From assembly GCF_010093535.1 (NCBI RefSeq), contig NW_022985228.1, positions 1-64,000 of the forward strand: a stretch of 64,000 bases of DNA. The letters are read 5' to 3'. Positions 45,036-58,323 of this stretch are shown here, one piece after another (position 1 is the stretch's first letter; every line of letters starts with the position of its first letter). The position numbers and the translations under genes were made by a program. Source of the stretch: Lindgomyces ingoldianus (Eukaryota; Ascomycota; Dothideomycetes; Pleosporales; Lindgomycetaceae). A model generated the notes under the pieces. That model ran no database searches. It was not told the origin of the DNA and saw only the letters and a list, made by a program, of their open reading frames with translations.

Positions 45036-48000
45036 TATTAAATAGACTCTCTGCTAGCTAGCACTTAGTGTTAGCAAATGCGTACAAGACAGAGAGGTTT
45101 GCACAGTGTAAACATTGCATAGGGGTGTTAAGTAACTAGTGTTAATTACTTCTTATTTTTCCTTTATACAGAGAAAAAGAGGGATATCTAGATGTTTATG
45201 TACAGAGGTTCGCGCACAAGCATTATGTGACATAGATACGTAATCCTGCTTGTGCATGATCACTTGTATCTAGGCCGCAACACTGCTGCTGTGTACAGAC
45301 ACTAGCAACTTTTCTTTTTGTCTAAAAAGTTACCTTCTGTACGTGTTACTTCCCTTCTGTCTGTGTAAGTCTATCTAATTATGTTCTGCCTTTACTTTAC
45401 CCTATTTATTAGGACTTGCCTTAGTAATGCTGTGCGTTAGAATAAGCTAGTTGTGCTATGTAAATAGCTTTTCTTTTTTTTATTCTTTACTTTCTAAGCT
45501 CTGCTGTATAATCCCCTAGCTCTTTTCTTTTTTTATATAGTGCTAACAGTAACAGATCTTTATAATAAAAAAGATAAGTGCGTATAATATAAAAAAAAAT
45601 AAAAAAAAATAAAAAGAAATAAGCTTTATATAAAGGCATTGTTAGTCTAGTTAGTCTAAGGCATCTTTGCGCACAGGATTTAGCTAGTCTACAGATGCTT
45701 CTATCTAGACAGAAAGGCAGTTAGTTAGAACTAATAATTAAAAAGCTTAGTTTAGTGTTTTTTTTATACATACATCTACTAAGTTATTTTTACTATTAAT
45801 TTACTTTATTTTAGTAATTTCTTTTTTTTTATATAATTTATAAAGTAACATAATATTAATTATAAGTTACTTTTTACTAGTAGTGCCTAGCTTAATAAAG
45901 TAATTATATAAAGACCTTAAATCTATGCAGATTACTACTAAAATTAGTAGTAGTTTAAGTGTTTATATAATTTACTATAAAGTTGTACTAAAGGTAATTA
46001 TATTATTAAACTTTTTAACTATTTTATATAGTTTACTAGTAAGAACACTTCTAGTTACTTTTTTACACTTAGTAGAATTCTAGTGTATAATGTTACCTAG
46101 TATTTTAAAGTAGTTGCTTTACTCTATATAGTCTTTATTACCTAATATAATTAAAAATTCTAGCTATAAGCTAAAGTCTTTATTATTAGTAAATAATCTA
46201 TTTATAAAAATAAACAGCTTTACATAATTAAGCTATAATAGTAAAAAGGTAAGACTGCGCTTACTATTATCTATTTACTATTAAATTTATGTGTTAAGTA
46301 TGTTAATATTATTATGTAAAAAGTCTATAGTTTATACAGTAATAAATAAGTTAAATGCTGCCTCTAGTTAACACATAGATGTAATATATGCCCCTTTTAC
46401 ATATTACTTAATATATTATTATACAGCATCCTTATTTTTTAAGTTAATTATATAAAAGTAGCTTACTTATTTTTTCTAAGTAAAGACTACTATGTTATGT
46501 GTAAGTTTAATTCTTCTACTATTAAACTTAATAGGCTACTTCTCTACTAAGATAGTTTTGCTTTTTACATAAAATTCTTTATTATAATGCTTAAAGTGTT
46601 GTTTGTTTATAGGCTAGTAATACTAAAAGTGTGCTCTTCTTTATTAGTAATTAAGAGGCAAGGGTTGTATAAAAAGATATGCATGTGTAGCTTTTTTTTA
46701 TAGTAGTTATAATATGTTTTAAACTAATATAGTCCTAATTTAGCAGCTTTATACAAGATTTGTACAACCTAGAGTATTATATTTAGTAGAAAGCTTTAGC
46801 GCATCTTCTTTAGTAGCTTTATATACAGCGTGTGTATAAGCTTATCTGTTAATTAGATGTATGCTTATGTAATATTACGCAGTTTAAAATGCATTTTATA
46901 TGTAGCTCTTAGGCTTACTTCTATAGCTAAAAGTAGTCTCTAGCTTATTCTCTAGATAGTTAGTAACTAGGTAAGAATTTCTCTTTTCTTTTTATCTAAG
47001 TAGCTAGCAAACACTAGGTAAGATTTCTTATATAGTTAAGTTATTTTACCTTTTACTTCTTATATAAGGCAGAGGTTAAAAATCTAACCTTTATGCTTTA
47101 TTAGGTTGTACACTATAACTTTAAAAGTGCTGTTAGTAATTAAAGTGTTTATCTCTATATAGTCTAATTTCTTAAATAGTTTTTTAGGTGTAGTAATTAC
47201 ACTATCTATATAAAGCTTAATAGATAAGGCCTAATTATCCTTCTTCTTCTAGGTTAGAAATACCTAGTCTAGACTTTATGTAGGTTTTCTTTGCCTTTTA
47301 CTTCTTCTAGTATTTATATCTTCCCTTTACACTAGTGCAGCATTGCTATCTTAAGGGGCTTAGTTTATAGTAGGCTTTAGTTCTGCCTTTATAACATTTT
47401 TATAAGGCTGTTCTCTTTTTCTCTTCTTTAAAAGATCTTTTTATACAGGGATTAGTTTATCTAGGTTATTTATTATAAGTAGGTTGTCTTTTTTTTTTTC
47501 TTTATAGTATAGTTTAACCTGCGTATATTAGAGCTTTAGTAGGCTATTTTTTTTCTTAATAATAATGTCTCTCCTTTTAATGCTCTTAATTTTGTATAGG
47601 CTAGTCTAGCCTTTTTTCTCTCTCTATGCTATAATCTCTAAGCTAAAAAGAAGGTTAAGAACTTTATGTGTTATAAAGCTATTATAAGTGTTAATTATAT
47701 AATTAATGTTTACTTTTACATAGTTCTTTTAAAGTATCTTTATTACTTTTTATACAGCACTTACTTATGTAATAATGTCTAGTAATAGTAGAGAGTTTAG
47801 GTTAATTCTTAGGTATGCCCTAAAGACTAGCAGTGTGGGTACTAGACTGTGTAGGCTAGCTGTGTTGTTTAGAGCCTTAACTGCTATCTATAGGATAGCC
47901 TTATTATCTGTACAGTTACCTAGCTTAGTCTTTAGGATGTTAAATGCTTGTTAAAGAAGTGTGTGCACACGCTTAACTTTTCTAACTGCCTAATATACTT

Positions 48001-51000
48001 CTATAGGCATCTGCCTACATGTAGCTTCTATAATTTTTAGATAAGCTTAAAAATCCTTTAAAGCAAAGTTTATACTAGGGTTATACATAATATAGTCTAG
48101 AGGTCTTTAATAGGTGTTAATCTAGCATTTACATAGTGCATCCTAGGTATCTTATATAGACATAGATTTTAGAAATGTAGCAGCCTAAAATAATATGTCT
48201 ATATTAATAACATGTAAAACATTCTTATTATTAATTTATATAATATTAATAATAACTTTATAGTTAAAGTAAGTGTTATTTTTAATTATAAACTTAAATC
48301 TTTATAGGGCCTAGTTATATAATTAGCAGAGGTAGCAAAACTTCTTAATCTCTTCTAGCACTACAGCATTAACATTATAGCTAGCGCTAGTTAGCATCTT
48401 CTAGAGTCTCTCTATGCAGAGGTGTCTAAATTAGTAGTAAAGGCAGTAAAGTTTTAATTTAGTAAAAAAAGACATAAATTTTTTTTTACTAACATTAAAA
48501 AAAAAGTGTTCTTATTTTTATATAATAAAGATAGTAGTTTTATCTTTATATATAATAATATTTAGAATGTTGTTAAAGTATGCCCTAAGTTAGTTAGCAT
48601 TTGCTAGCAATAGCAAAAATAGTGTTAGAGTCTTTAGAATGTAATACATTATGTTACTAACTAGGTTAGTAATTTATATAGTACTAATTAATTCTATTAA
48701 TCTTTGTTTTTTAAAGCTAATACTCTTCTTTTTTAGTGTCTAGTCTACTTTTATATAAGGGAATTTTTATAGGTATGCTTTAAGTTATAACTTTCTTACA
48801 GTAGAGATTCTTACTGCGCTAGTATCCTATAGTTTACCTTAGTATACTATACAGTATTAATCTTTAAGGATAAACTGTTTTGCATATTTTTTAAGTTCTA
48901 GGCTGTAGATGTCCTCTGTAGTCACACAGTAGAAAAATATAGCATTAGTAAAGTAGTTAATAATTTTTTTACTTTTCTTTTTATCTAAGTTATTATTATT
49001 ATGTAACTTCTTTTTTTTCTACTTTAGTTTACTTTTAAACTTTTAAATGTATATATTTACCTTCTTACATATTAGTGTCTTGTTATAGAATTCTTTATAT
49101 AAAAAAATATATTAGCGTTTTGCATAAAATTAATTTATGTAAAGATAATTTATTAACTAACATTTTTCTTTATAATAGACAAAACATTACTTTAATTATG
49201 TAAAAAACTGTAGTCTAAATAATCCTTTATATCCCCTTAGGCTTCTTCTATGTTGTTAATAACTATGTGTACGTAGTAAGCTATATTACCTATTAGTGTA
49301 GTATATGTTTTAGGATTTATTTATAAGTGCATTATTCTATTAATTAATTATAACCTAAAGTGCTAAATAGAGGTTACTATACAGTGCCTTATATATAGGC
49401 TTAATTAAGAACATTACTTATTTAAGTTTAAGTTGCCCTTAGCATGCTTATATAATAGCAGTGTAAAGCAGTATCTTGCTTTAGAATTATAGACTAAAAG
49501 CTTTTTATATAAAAGTAAGTTTATTAATTATAGCTTTAAAAGCTTTATATAAGGTTTTTATAAAGTTCTTTTACTTACTTTATATAAAGCTTATTATTAT
49601 CTAATCTATCTAATACTAGTTATAGTTTATGTTAGTATTAAAGTAATTACTAAGCTGCTTATACAGTAACTTTTATAATTATCTTAGACTAATATTATAA
49701 AGGTAGAACATGTGTGCGCGCCCTTTAAAAATATTAGGAAAAATGCTTGTGTATAATGCCTTAAAGATAGTAAGGCGTTAGTAGAGCTTAATAAATACTA
49801 TAGCTTTGTTAGCTAGGATATTATATAGTTGCCCTATATAGTTATTCTTCTTTCTTTATGCCTTTTAAAATTATATAACCTTCTTAGGCGTAAGGTTCTC
49901 TACTGTAATATCTTATATAGGTAGAAGTTAGTATAGATTATATAGTAATTAAATTATATACAGTAGGTACAAGCTTTAGGGAATCTTATGCAGAGCTGTG
50001 GCTACAGGAATATGTAGCTGCCTAGTTATACTTTTATATAGTAAGCTATTATAAAGTAGTTATACTAATTACAGAGGAAGTATTAGGTCTATAAGTAATT
50101 TATATAGAGATATCCTCTATTATGTTAAGACTAGTAATAGTAGTAATAGTTTTATATAATGCTCTAGTAAAATAGTAAATGTGTGTTCTTTTTTTATAAG
50201 TTTATATAGTGTAGTAGCCTTTATTATGTTCTTCTTAAAGCTAATGCCTTTATTCTGCAAGGTAGTAATTAGTTTTTATAAAAATAGTTAGCTAAGATTT
50301 TTAAAGTGTATAAGCTTTTACCTTATAAAGTTATTTTAAAAGTTCTTAAGTGTACATACATTTATTACACTTAACATGTAAAGTTTTATAATTAAGTTAG
50401 CTGCGTATAAATTAAGCTTTTTTTTAAGTGTGTTATTTAATAGTTTAATTTTATTTACTTAATCTTTAATATTTATTTACTTTGCTAGGGTCTTTACTAA
50501 GATGCCTATAAAAGGTATATATTAGTTATACATTAATATGTTATATTAGCTAGTTATAGATAGAGCTAGCGTTGCTTATTGCTTTATAGTAGTTAATTAT
50601 GCGTTGTTACGCGCTGTCTTACTTCTTGTTGTACGCTGCCTCTAAACAGCCTTATGCAAAAAGATAAAACAGACCTCCTAGCATTAAATAAGCACTACTA
50701 TTTATATAATACCTCTAAATAGTATTGTACAGACAGGTTTCTTACTCTTACTTAAGTAACTAAATAAAGATTTATAGCTACTTACATGTAAATTAGACTC
50801 TGTCTTTACTCTTACTAATTTATAGTTAAAGTAGTAAAGAAAAAAATTTTTTTTATACATAAACTTTTAAATAGAAAGGTACAAGAAAAGCTTTCTTTTT
50901 TATAGTATTTAAACTACTAATTAGTGTTAAATAGACTTTCTACTAGCTAGCACTTAGTGTTAGCAAATGCGTACAAGACAGAGAGGTTTGCACAGTGTAA

Positions 51001-51190
51001 ACATTGCACAGAGGTGTTAGGTAACTAGTGTTAATTACTTCTTGTTTTTCCTCTGTACAGAGGAAAAGGGGGATATCTAGATGTTTGCGCACAGAGGTTC
51101 GCGCACGAGCATCATGTGACATAGATACGTGATCCTGCTCGTGCGTGATCGCTTGTATCCAGGCCGCGACGCTGCTGTTGCGTACAGACA
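45036..51190 (-). mobile_element. C: full-length Ty1/copia retrotransposon, reverse orientation
   Basis: 6155 bp, LTRs of 266 bp at 45036-45301 and 50925-51190, and a perfect ATTAT duplication (45031-45035 and 51191-51195). LTR ends read TGTTAAATAG...GTACAGACA on the plus strand; the left one begins TATTAAATAG after a G-to-A change. The minus-strand interior carries an integrase-like core. The outer right edge (GCTCGTGCGTGATCGCTTG) is intact while the inner parts are mutated. Confidence 0.88.
45302..50924 (-). pseudogene. C copia polyprotein relic
   Basis: On the minus strand, about 48340-47780 shows the integrase pattern of fungal copia elements: CYLCQLYN zinc-finger end, VLHVINIDILFQAATFLKS, NPSINFALKDF, ATCRQMPIE, then AVKALNNTASLHSLVPTLL. 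The order fits integrase upstream of RT, hence Ty1/copia. Further gag-side sequence lies at 48600-48940. A recognisable RT box was not found because of stop-codon density. Confidence 0.65.
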
Positions 51191-51805
51191 ATTATAAAAC
51201 TTTTTAGCACTTAGCTATGTGTTTAAAAGAGAGCTTATATAAATACTAAAAGATAAAAGATTTACACTATAGCTAGATAATAAAAGTACTTAAGCCTAAA
51301 AACTATATAATATAGCATAAAAAAAGTAATTACTTTTAAAACGCTTTATACATAACTCTTATTACTATATAAGGCTTTACATAGAAGTTGGCTAAACATA
51401 ATGCTGCTAATAACACTAAATGTACTAGCATTACCTACTTTTACACCTTAGCTAACACTACACTAATTACTATATAAACAATACATGCTACCTTATCTAA
51501 CGCCTACTCTACATCCTTAATTATACACACTACTGCCTGCTGTAGTGTATGCACTACTAATACTACTTATATAATCTCTACTACATTACAACCTGTATAA
51601 TCTTCTACTTTAAAAAAAAATTACTAAAAAAAAACTTTTAGTAAATAAAATTATATAATTTTAAAAAGCATAAAAAAATAATAACTATATAAGTTAACTA
51701 TATAATATTTTTAAAAAATAAAATAAAGATCTTTATTAATTTATGTTAATAGCTAAATATTTAAAAAACTTAGTACATAGACATTTTTCTAGATATTCTA
51801 GAAAG

Positions 51806-52360
51806 TGTAAGAACAGAGCTCTGTACCACTACGCTAATACAACTAAAAAGGTGTGAATAATTAACTAACAGTTAATTATTATGTACAGAATAGTATATAT
51901 ACCTGTTGCACGTAAGCACTATCTTAGCCTTACATTATCTCTCTTCTTAGCAGACGCATGTCCTAGGCGTTACATAACCTACCCGCAGCTTAGAGGCGCC
52001 ATGCACATGACTTAGTTACCGGCTAGAGGCTAACCACCTGCGGCCTAGAGGCGCAGGATAAACACAACGCAACGCTTAGTAGCTACGCTAGCTAAGCTAT
52101 ATACACTAGACCTTCTAGCAGCTACAACGTGGCGCTAGAAGAGGCCGCCTTACGTTTTAATCTAAAAACTAGCTAAGCTGTCTAAGGTGTAGGTTAAACG
52201 CGCAACTATCTTTGTTGTTAGTTAATTATTATATAAAGACAAAGCTTTGTATTACTACGCTTATATAACTAAAAAGGTGTAAATAATTAACTAACAGTTA
52301 ATTATTATATATAGAATAGTATATATACCTGTCGCACGTAAGCACTATCTTAGCCTTATA
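51806..52360 (-). mobile_element. F: terminal-repeat retrotransposon in miniature (TRIM-like, 555 bp)
   Basis: Direct terminal repeats of 129 bp (51806-51934 and 52232-52360), each with TGTAAG/CTTACA-type ends (TATAAA...CTTATA in the mutated second copy), and a perfect GAAAG duplication (51801-51805 and 52361-52365). The 297-bp interior is GC-richer than its surroundings and non-coding. A purine tract on the minus strand (AAGAAGAGAGATAA) abuts the left repeat, which is where a polypurine tract would lie if the element reads on the minus strand. Each repeat has a TATATATAC box and a palindrome TAATTAACTAACAGTTAATTA. Confidence 0.82.
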
Positions 52361-53542
52361 GAAAGTTATGTAAATATATACTATATATATAATATAAGCT
52401 TTAGACATAACTAAAAGCACTTGTGTAACACTTTAAGTAGTTACTTTAACACTAATGTAAACTATAGCTAGTACTAAATAGACTAGATAATAATAACTTT
52501 TATATAATACTAATAAAAAAACTTTAATAAAAGTTTATATAAAGTCTTTAAAATAATAGTTAATAAGCTAACACTTATATAAAAAGCACTAAAAATAAAA
52601 TTTTAAGAGGATGTTTTACTACATACTACTATTATATAAGCTTATTAAGGATAACTAGAACTAGAATATACTATATTTACTATTAAGCTTTTATATAAAG
52701 CCGGATTTAGTAACTTATAAGCATTACTTTAAGTTACTATAAATTAGAAGGTAAACTAATACTTTTAAGAACTGCCGCCTAATGCATACTGCATAAACTG
52801 CTAATTTAACTTTACATAATAAAAAAAAGCTTCTCTTTATATAAAAAAATAATATAGAAAATCTTTATTTAAGTTTAGGCTACAACTTAGAGATAACTAT
52901 ATATAGATAAAAAAGTGCTTTCTCTACTATAAGAAATGTTAGTTATTAAACTACTTTTACAATAATTATATATAAGTAAAGAACTAGTATATTGCTTTAT
53001 ATAAAAATTTTTATAATAAGACTTTATTATATAAAGCTATTACTTTATATGTTTCAAACTTTAAAAGTTACCCTAAAAAAGAGAATAATTTGTATAATAT
53101 AAATAAAAAAAAAGTAAAGATGCTAAAAAAGCTGTTAACTGCTTTACCTTTACTACCTACTTATACTATGTAATAAAAGAGGACATCTACAGCATTAAAC
53201 CTAAAAAGTATACTAAGTAGTTTATTCTTAATAACTAATACTATATAGTATACTAAAGCAAACTATAAGACATAGGGGTAGTAAAAATCTCTACTATTAG
53301 TAAGTTTTAACTTAAGGTGTATATATAAAAAAACTTATGTATAGAAATTAATTAAACACCTAGCTAAATAGATATTAGCTTTAAAAGCTAGATACTAAAA
53401 AGATTAATTAGTACTATATAAATCTAGAACCTAATTAGTCTAGTTATATACTACATTTTAAAAACTTTAACACTATTTCTGCTATTACTAGTAAATGTAG
53501 ACTAACTTAAAGCATACTTTAATAACATTTTAAATGTTATTA

Positions 53543-54051
53543 ACGTACTTTACAGGCAAGTTGCTTACACACCTAAGTTACTTACTTTTACTAAGACTCT
53601 ACTAAACTACTCTTCTTACACTAATGCATTTCTAACAACACTACTTAAACGTGCTAAAAGAACATTAGATATAGCTTACACTCTAAGCTTTTAAATAAGA
53701 TATAAAACTTTTAAAGAAACATGCTACAGCTATGTATAGAGTCTCTTAAAAGACAATAAATAACTATAGCGCTAGACAACCTTTATAAGCTAATTCTATA
53801 GCTAACTTATAAAGGCTAGGTAATAATAAGAAGTAGGTAATTATTAAGACTATACTTAAGCTATATACACAAGGATTTTCCTCTTAGATACTAGTTATAG
53901 CTAATATAGCTAATTTTGTACGCGCTAAGTGTAATCTAGGCTATGTTAGCATAAACTAGCCTAGTATGTTTATAAAGTGTTATTTAAAGCTTAAAGTAAA
54001 GTTTTAAGTGTAAGTATAGTTAATAAATATTTAGCCTATAATAAAGCTTAT
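53543..54051 (+). mobile_element. P3: third pogo/Fot1 copy, 5' part
   Basis: The left inverted repeat ACGTACTTTACAGGCAAGTTG starts after TA (53541-53542), and homology to P1 runs to about 54010, ending in a diverged stretch before the B2 LTR. The remainder is expected beyond the window, after B2. No coding capacity remains. Confidence 0.75.
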
Positions 54052-56555
54052 TGTCACAGTTAACTTAGACACTTAGATATGCCTTAGACTCTCCCTAAAG
54101 AGCCCTTAGCCTAGCCTTAGGCACATAACGTCCCGTCACGTGCCCTAGCACATATATATATATCCTCTCACAAACCTCTAAGTCTTCTTAAGGATTTGTC
54201 TATTAATACTATCCTATACCCTCTTCTACGCTTTATGCTTCCTGCTTTATAGTGCTTTTATAATTTAAATCCTTTATACTCTCTTATAAAGACGCAGTTA
54301 GTTTAAAGAACAGAAGGCTACTTCTACTACTACCTCTTAAGCTCTACCTTAATTAAAGAGCTGTAATAATAATAGCTAGTAGTAGTTGCACACGCAAAAG
54401 CAGGGCCACAGCTACTACCTCTTCTAAGGCTATCCTAGAGACGCTCTATAATAGCTCTAGTGCTTAACTTCTTAAGCACCTTACATCTTAGCGCCTTAAC
54501 TAAATTTTACTAGATTAGTAAGTATAAAAGGTAGAAAATAAAAAACACTAAGTTTTTAAGTTAGAGAATAAGCAAGACTCTAGAAAGTTTTAAAGACATA
54601 GTTAAACTAAACCTAAAAACTTTTTAAGTTACACTAAATAAAGATTAAATGACTTCTTTATTACACTAAGCTCTCTAGGTTTTAAGACTTTAAGAACTAC
54701 TAGTTAGCTTTTTATAGGCTACTTATAGTAACTACTAGTAATAAAGGTAAATGTAAGCTACTGTAGTACTATTCTAGAGTAGGCCTAAACTAGTTCTACT
54801 GCTAATTTAGTGCAACTTTTAACTAATAAAGCGTTTATATAGTTACTTTTTATAGAAGCTTTTTAGCTTAAGGCTAAAAAGGCTTTAGAAGCTAAAATTA
54901 GTTAAGCTTATAAATAGGCCTAGATTTCTTTTATAAATCTTAGCCTATTTCTTAGAACTACTTTAGATTAACTCTAATTCTAAGCTAGCCTAGATAAGAC
55001 TCTAAGCTAGCTATCTAAGATTAAGGCCTTTTTAAAGCTTAGCTCTTTAAAGAAGTCTCTAACTCTATAGTAAGTAGACACTTAGGTAAGAGATATAACT
55101 AGTATTTAGAAATATATAGACCTTCTTAACAACTTTACTACTTAAAATTAATAGATTATTAACTAGATCTAGTTTAAAGTTTATAAGAACCTAATTAGTT
55201 GCGCTATTAAAAAAAGCACTATTAAAACTTAAGCTTAGCTTTAAACTAAAGTACATAACCTTACTTAAGATTCTCTTTTAACACAGTATAAAAACTACTA
55301 ACGTACTTTACAGGCAAGTTGCTTACACACCTAAGTTACTTACTTTTACTAAGACTCTACTACACTACGCTTTTTACACTAATGCATTTCTAATAACACT
55401 ACTTAGACATGTTAAAGAAATATTAGATGTAGCTTACACTTTAAGCTTTTAAATAAAATATAACACTTTTTAAGTAATATACTATAGCTATTTATAAAGT
55501 CTTTTAAAAGATAATAAGTAACTAACACACTAGATAACTTTTCTAAGCTAATTATATAGCTAACTTATAAAAGCTAAATAATAATAAAAAGCAAGTAATT
55601 ATTTAGCACATACTTAAGCTAGATGTGTAAGGATTTCCTCTCTAGCTAGTAGCTATAGCTAATATAGCTAATTCTTTACACACTAAGTATAATATAAGCT
55701 ATATTAGCATAAACTAGCTTAATATATTTATTAAGTGTTACTTAAAGCTAAAAGTAAAGTTTAAGTATAAGTATAACTATAAAAAAGTTTTTATAAAATT
55801 TTTATAGTAATTTAAAGCTAGTTTAACTTTTTAAAAAATATTAAAGCTAAGTATAGCATCTAAGATAATAACATTTATAACTTTAATAAAATAAAGTTTA
55901 TAATAGGCTAGATATCTACTAGAGTAGTTATTATAGGTTTAAAGAGAGAAAGACAGCTAAAAGTAGTCTAGCTAGGTAACTAGAAGTAGATAATAGCTAT
56001 TTAGAGCATTAATACTAAAAAGTAGGCTATTCTACTGTTTATTATTTTCTAAGGTAGTAACTACTTTTTAAACTAGTATAAAAAAAATTTTACTTTAAAA
56101 TTAAGTTATTATAATTTTTAAGCATAGCTAAACTACTAATTAGCTTAGTTTAGACTAGTTAAAGCACTTTAACGCGCATATAAAGAAGTGTACTGTTAGT
56201 AGCTACTATCTGCTAGTTATTAATAAATATAAAAGCTATAACTTACTTTATTTTTAGTAATATTATAAAGATAATAAGATTATTACTCTTTATATACTTT
56301 TTTACTTATTACACTTTTTATAGCTACTTAATGTAAGTTGTTTTACTTTTTTAAAACAAGTGTATAAGCACTAAGCTAAAAACCTTATATATAACTAAAT
56401 TATTTATATTATAAAAATAAAGTTCTTACTATGCTTTAAATTAGCTTATAATGCTATAATTACTTTTAGTAATATCTAAAAAAAGTTTTAAGGCAAAAGA
56501 TTAGTTTCTTTTAACTTATAATAAGTTATAATAAGCCTTAATGTAAAGTTATGTA

Positions 56556-57897
56556 CAATAGATGCTAAGAAGTCATCATCCTCTTGCTTAACTTACTATA
56601 TCGGGTCAACCCACACACCTTAAAATTTTCCGCACCACTCGTTCTCCTTCTTCTCTACACTACCACCATGCCTTCCTAACCTAAAACTGCTTACTGTGAA
56701 TATAATAAGCCTACCCTTGCTAGCATCTAGGCGCTCTCTTATATTAGTTTTAGCCTCTTAAAGATATAGAAGACTTTTTCTATTCTAATTTTATTAATTA
56801 AGCTAATACTTAAGCAGTTGCAAAAATGCAAGGATAAGCCCTAGAAAAAGGCCTGTTGCATAGAAAGACCTTTAAAGCTTAATAAGCGCGCAAAGTAATA
56901 ATTAGTACAACACCTAAAGCAGTTTCCTTTTAAAACATACAAAGTACTTGCTACTTCTAGAAAAACAACAACTGTAATCTGTGTTAATACAGTAAAGCAA
57001 TACCTATAAAAAAATAAGTACTACGCATTTAAACTGCGCGCTAAGCCCTACCTTAAGCCCTTCTACAAGCTTAATTATTGTTGCTAGAGTGCCTACATAA
57101 AAACCTAGGATAATAATAACTTTAAATGTGTCTACTTCTCTAATAAATTAACTTTTAAAGTAGGACTTATCTCCACTACCTAATACTGCAAGCAGAAGAA
57201 AGAAGCATTGTGTGCGTACAAATCTTAATACCTAAAGCCTACTTTTAAGAGCAGGAGAAGCTCTGTTAGAGTATAGGTGGCTATATTCTAGGATTTTAAG
57301 TTAGAGCTAGTTATACTGCCTTAAGGTAAGCAGATAGACTTAAGAAGATACTGTAATAAGGTCTTAGCTGCTCACACGCAGCTATTTTATGCTAAAGTCT
57401 TTAAGAAACATAGTATTGCGTTGTAGCAAGAGGATAGGGCTTTATACTATAGGTTAAAGATAACTGCAGGTTTCTAAGAAAAGCTTTGCATAGATTATAT
57501 AGTGTAGCTAGCATAAAGTCCTAATTTAAATCCTATTAAGAACCTCTAGCGCATTATAAAGATTTAGATTTTAAAAAGAAGACACTAAATAAGCAATATT
57601 AAAGAGATAAAGTTTATCCTAAAGGAGGAGTGGGATAGGTTAAAGCTAGAAGATTGGCAGAAGTGTATATCATCTATGCCCCAGCGCGTTGCTGACGTCA
57701 GGGCTGCCTAGGGAGGCTCCACCTGCTAGTGAACAATTGCTACTCTAAAAGATTCTCTGTTATTAATTCTATTATATAAATTAAAAGCTTTAATTTTTAA
57801 TTGCAATCTATCCCTAAAATCCTTATAGAAAACTGCGTGGGCAGATTGTATTCGCTTGCGCACGGTGCGGAGGATGATCACTTCCTAGCACCTACTG
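56556..57897 (+). mobile_element. Tc1/mariner DNA transposon (1342 bp)
   Basis: Terminal inverted repeats of about 28 bp: CAATAGATGCTAAGAAGTCA on the left, and CAGTAGGTGCTAGGAAGTGA as the right end read in reverse, both continuing ATCATCCTC. TA duplications lie at 56554-56555 and 57898-57899. One transposase relic fills the interior. It is lightly mutated compared with the surrounding P2. Confidence 0.9.
56668..57733 (+). pseudogene. Tc1/mariner transposase relic
   Basis: Plus frame from ATG (56668, context ACCACCATGCC) to about 57733. An N-terminal HTH region is followed by a DDE_3-like domain. A signature near 57500-57560 resembles the canonical Tc1 motif A-Q-S-P-D-L-N-P, with Asn now in the acidic position, and the C-terminal EEWDRLKLEDWQKCISSMP follows at about 57626-57680. 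TAA/TAG interrupt the frame at former Gln codons, including the fourth codon, so it is inactive. Confidence 0.85.
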
Positions 57898-58043
57898 TAC
57901 TTTATTACTACTACTACTTATATATAATAAGCCTTAGTAGTTATAAACCTTAAGTATTACTTTAAAACTTAAGTTACAATTAATGCTTATAAAAATAAAA
58001 ATTTAGAAGTATATAAATAGTTTACTAACTTTTATAGTTAAAG

Positions 58044-58323
58044 TGTCTGTACGCAGCAGCAGCGTCGCAGTCTAGATACAAGCGATCGCGCACAAGCAGG
58101 ACCACGTATCTATGTCACATGATGCTCGTGCGCGAACCTCTGTGCGCGAACATCTAGATATCCCCCTTTTCCTCTGTACAGAGGAAAGACAAGAGCAATA
58201 GAACTAGAAACATGTTGCCCTTACCTTACCTACCTTGTACGCTGTGCACACTGTACACCACTCTTACTCTTGCTACTTAAGTGCTTATACTATAAGCAGC
58301 TAGCTGTCAGAGCCTATTTAACA
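58044..58323 (+). mobile_element. Solo C-family (copia) LTR in P2
   Basis: 280 bp, TGTCTGTACGCAGCAGC...CCTATTTAACA, with a perfect TAAAG duplication (58039-58043 and 58324-58328). The intact P1 equivalent (TAGTTAAAGTGTTTAAAA near 35080) confirms the target. Little RIP mutation. The absence of an interior implies LTR-LTR recombination. Confidence 0.88.

Larger units (their letters stand above)
44220..53542 (+). mobile_element. C': Ty1/copia-family copy, forward, interrupted
   Basis: A 283-bp LTR at 44220-44502 (TGTCTTTACGC...CCTATTTAACA) is followed by interior pieces 44503-45035, 51196-51805 and 52366-53542. The last piece is homologous to the gag-side interior of element C (reverse of about 48600-48940), at the same distance from the LTR once insertions are removed. 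It is interrupted by element C, the miniature element F and pogo copy P3; no 3' LTR is seen in the window. Heavily RIP-mutated with no open frame. Confidence 0.72.

Noticed and set aside
50943..51191. 82-aa minus-strand open frame
   Set aside because: Coincides with the C-element LTR; non-coding repeat sequence.
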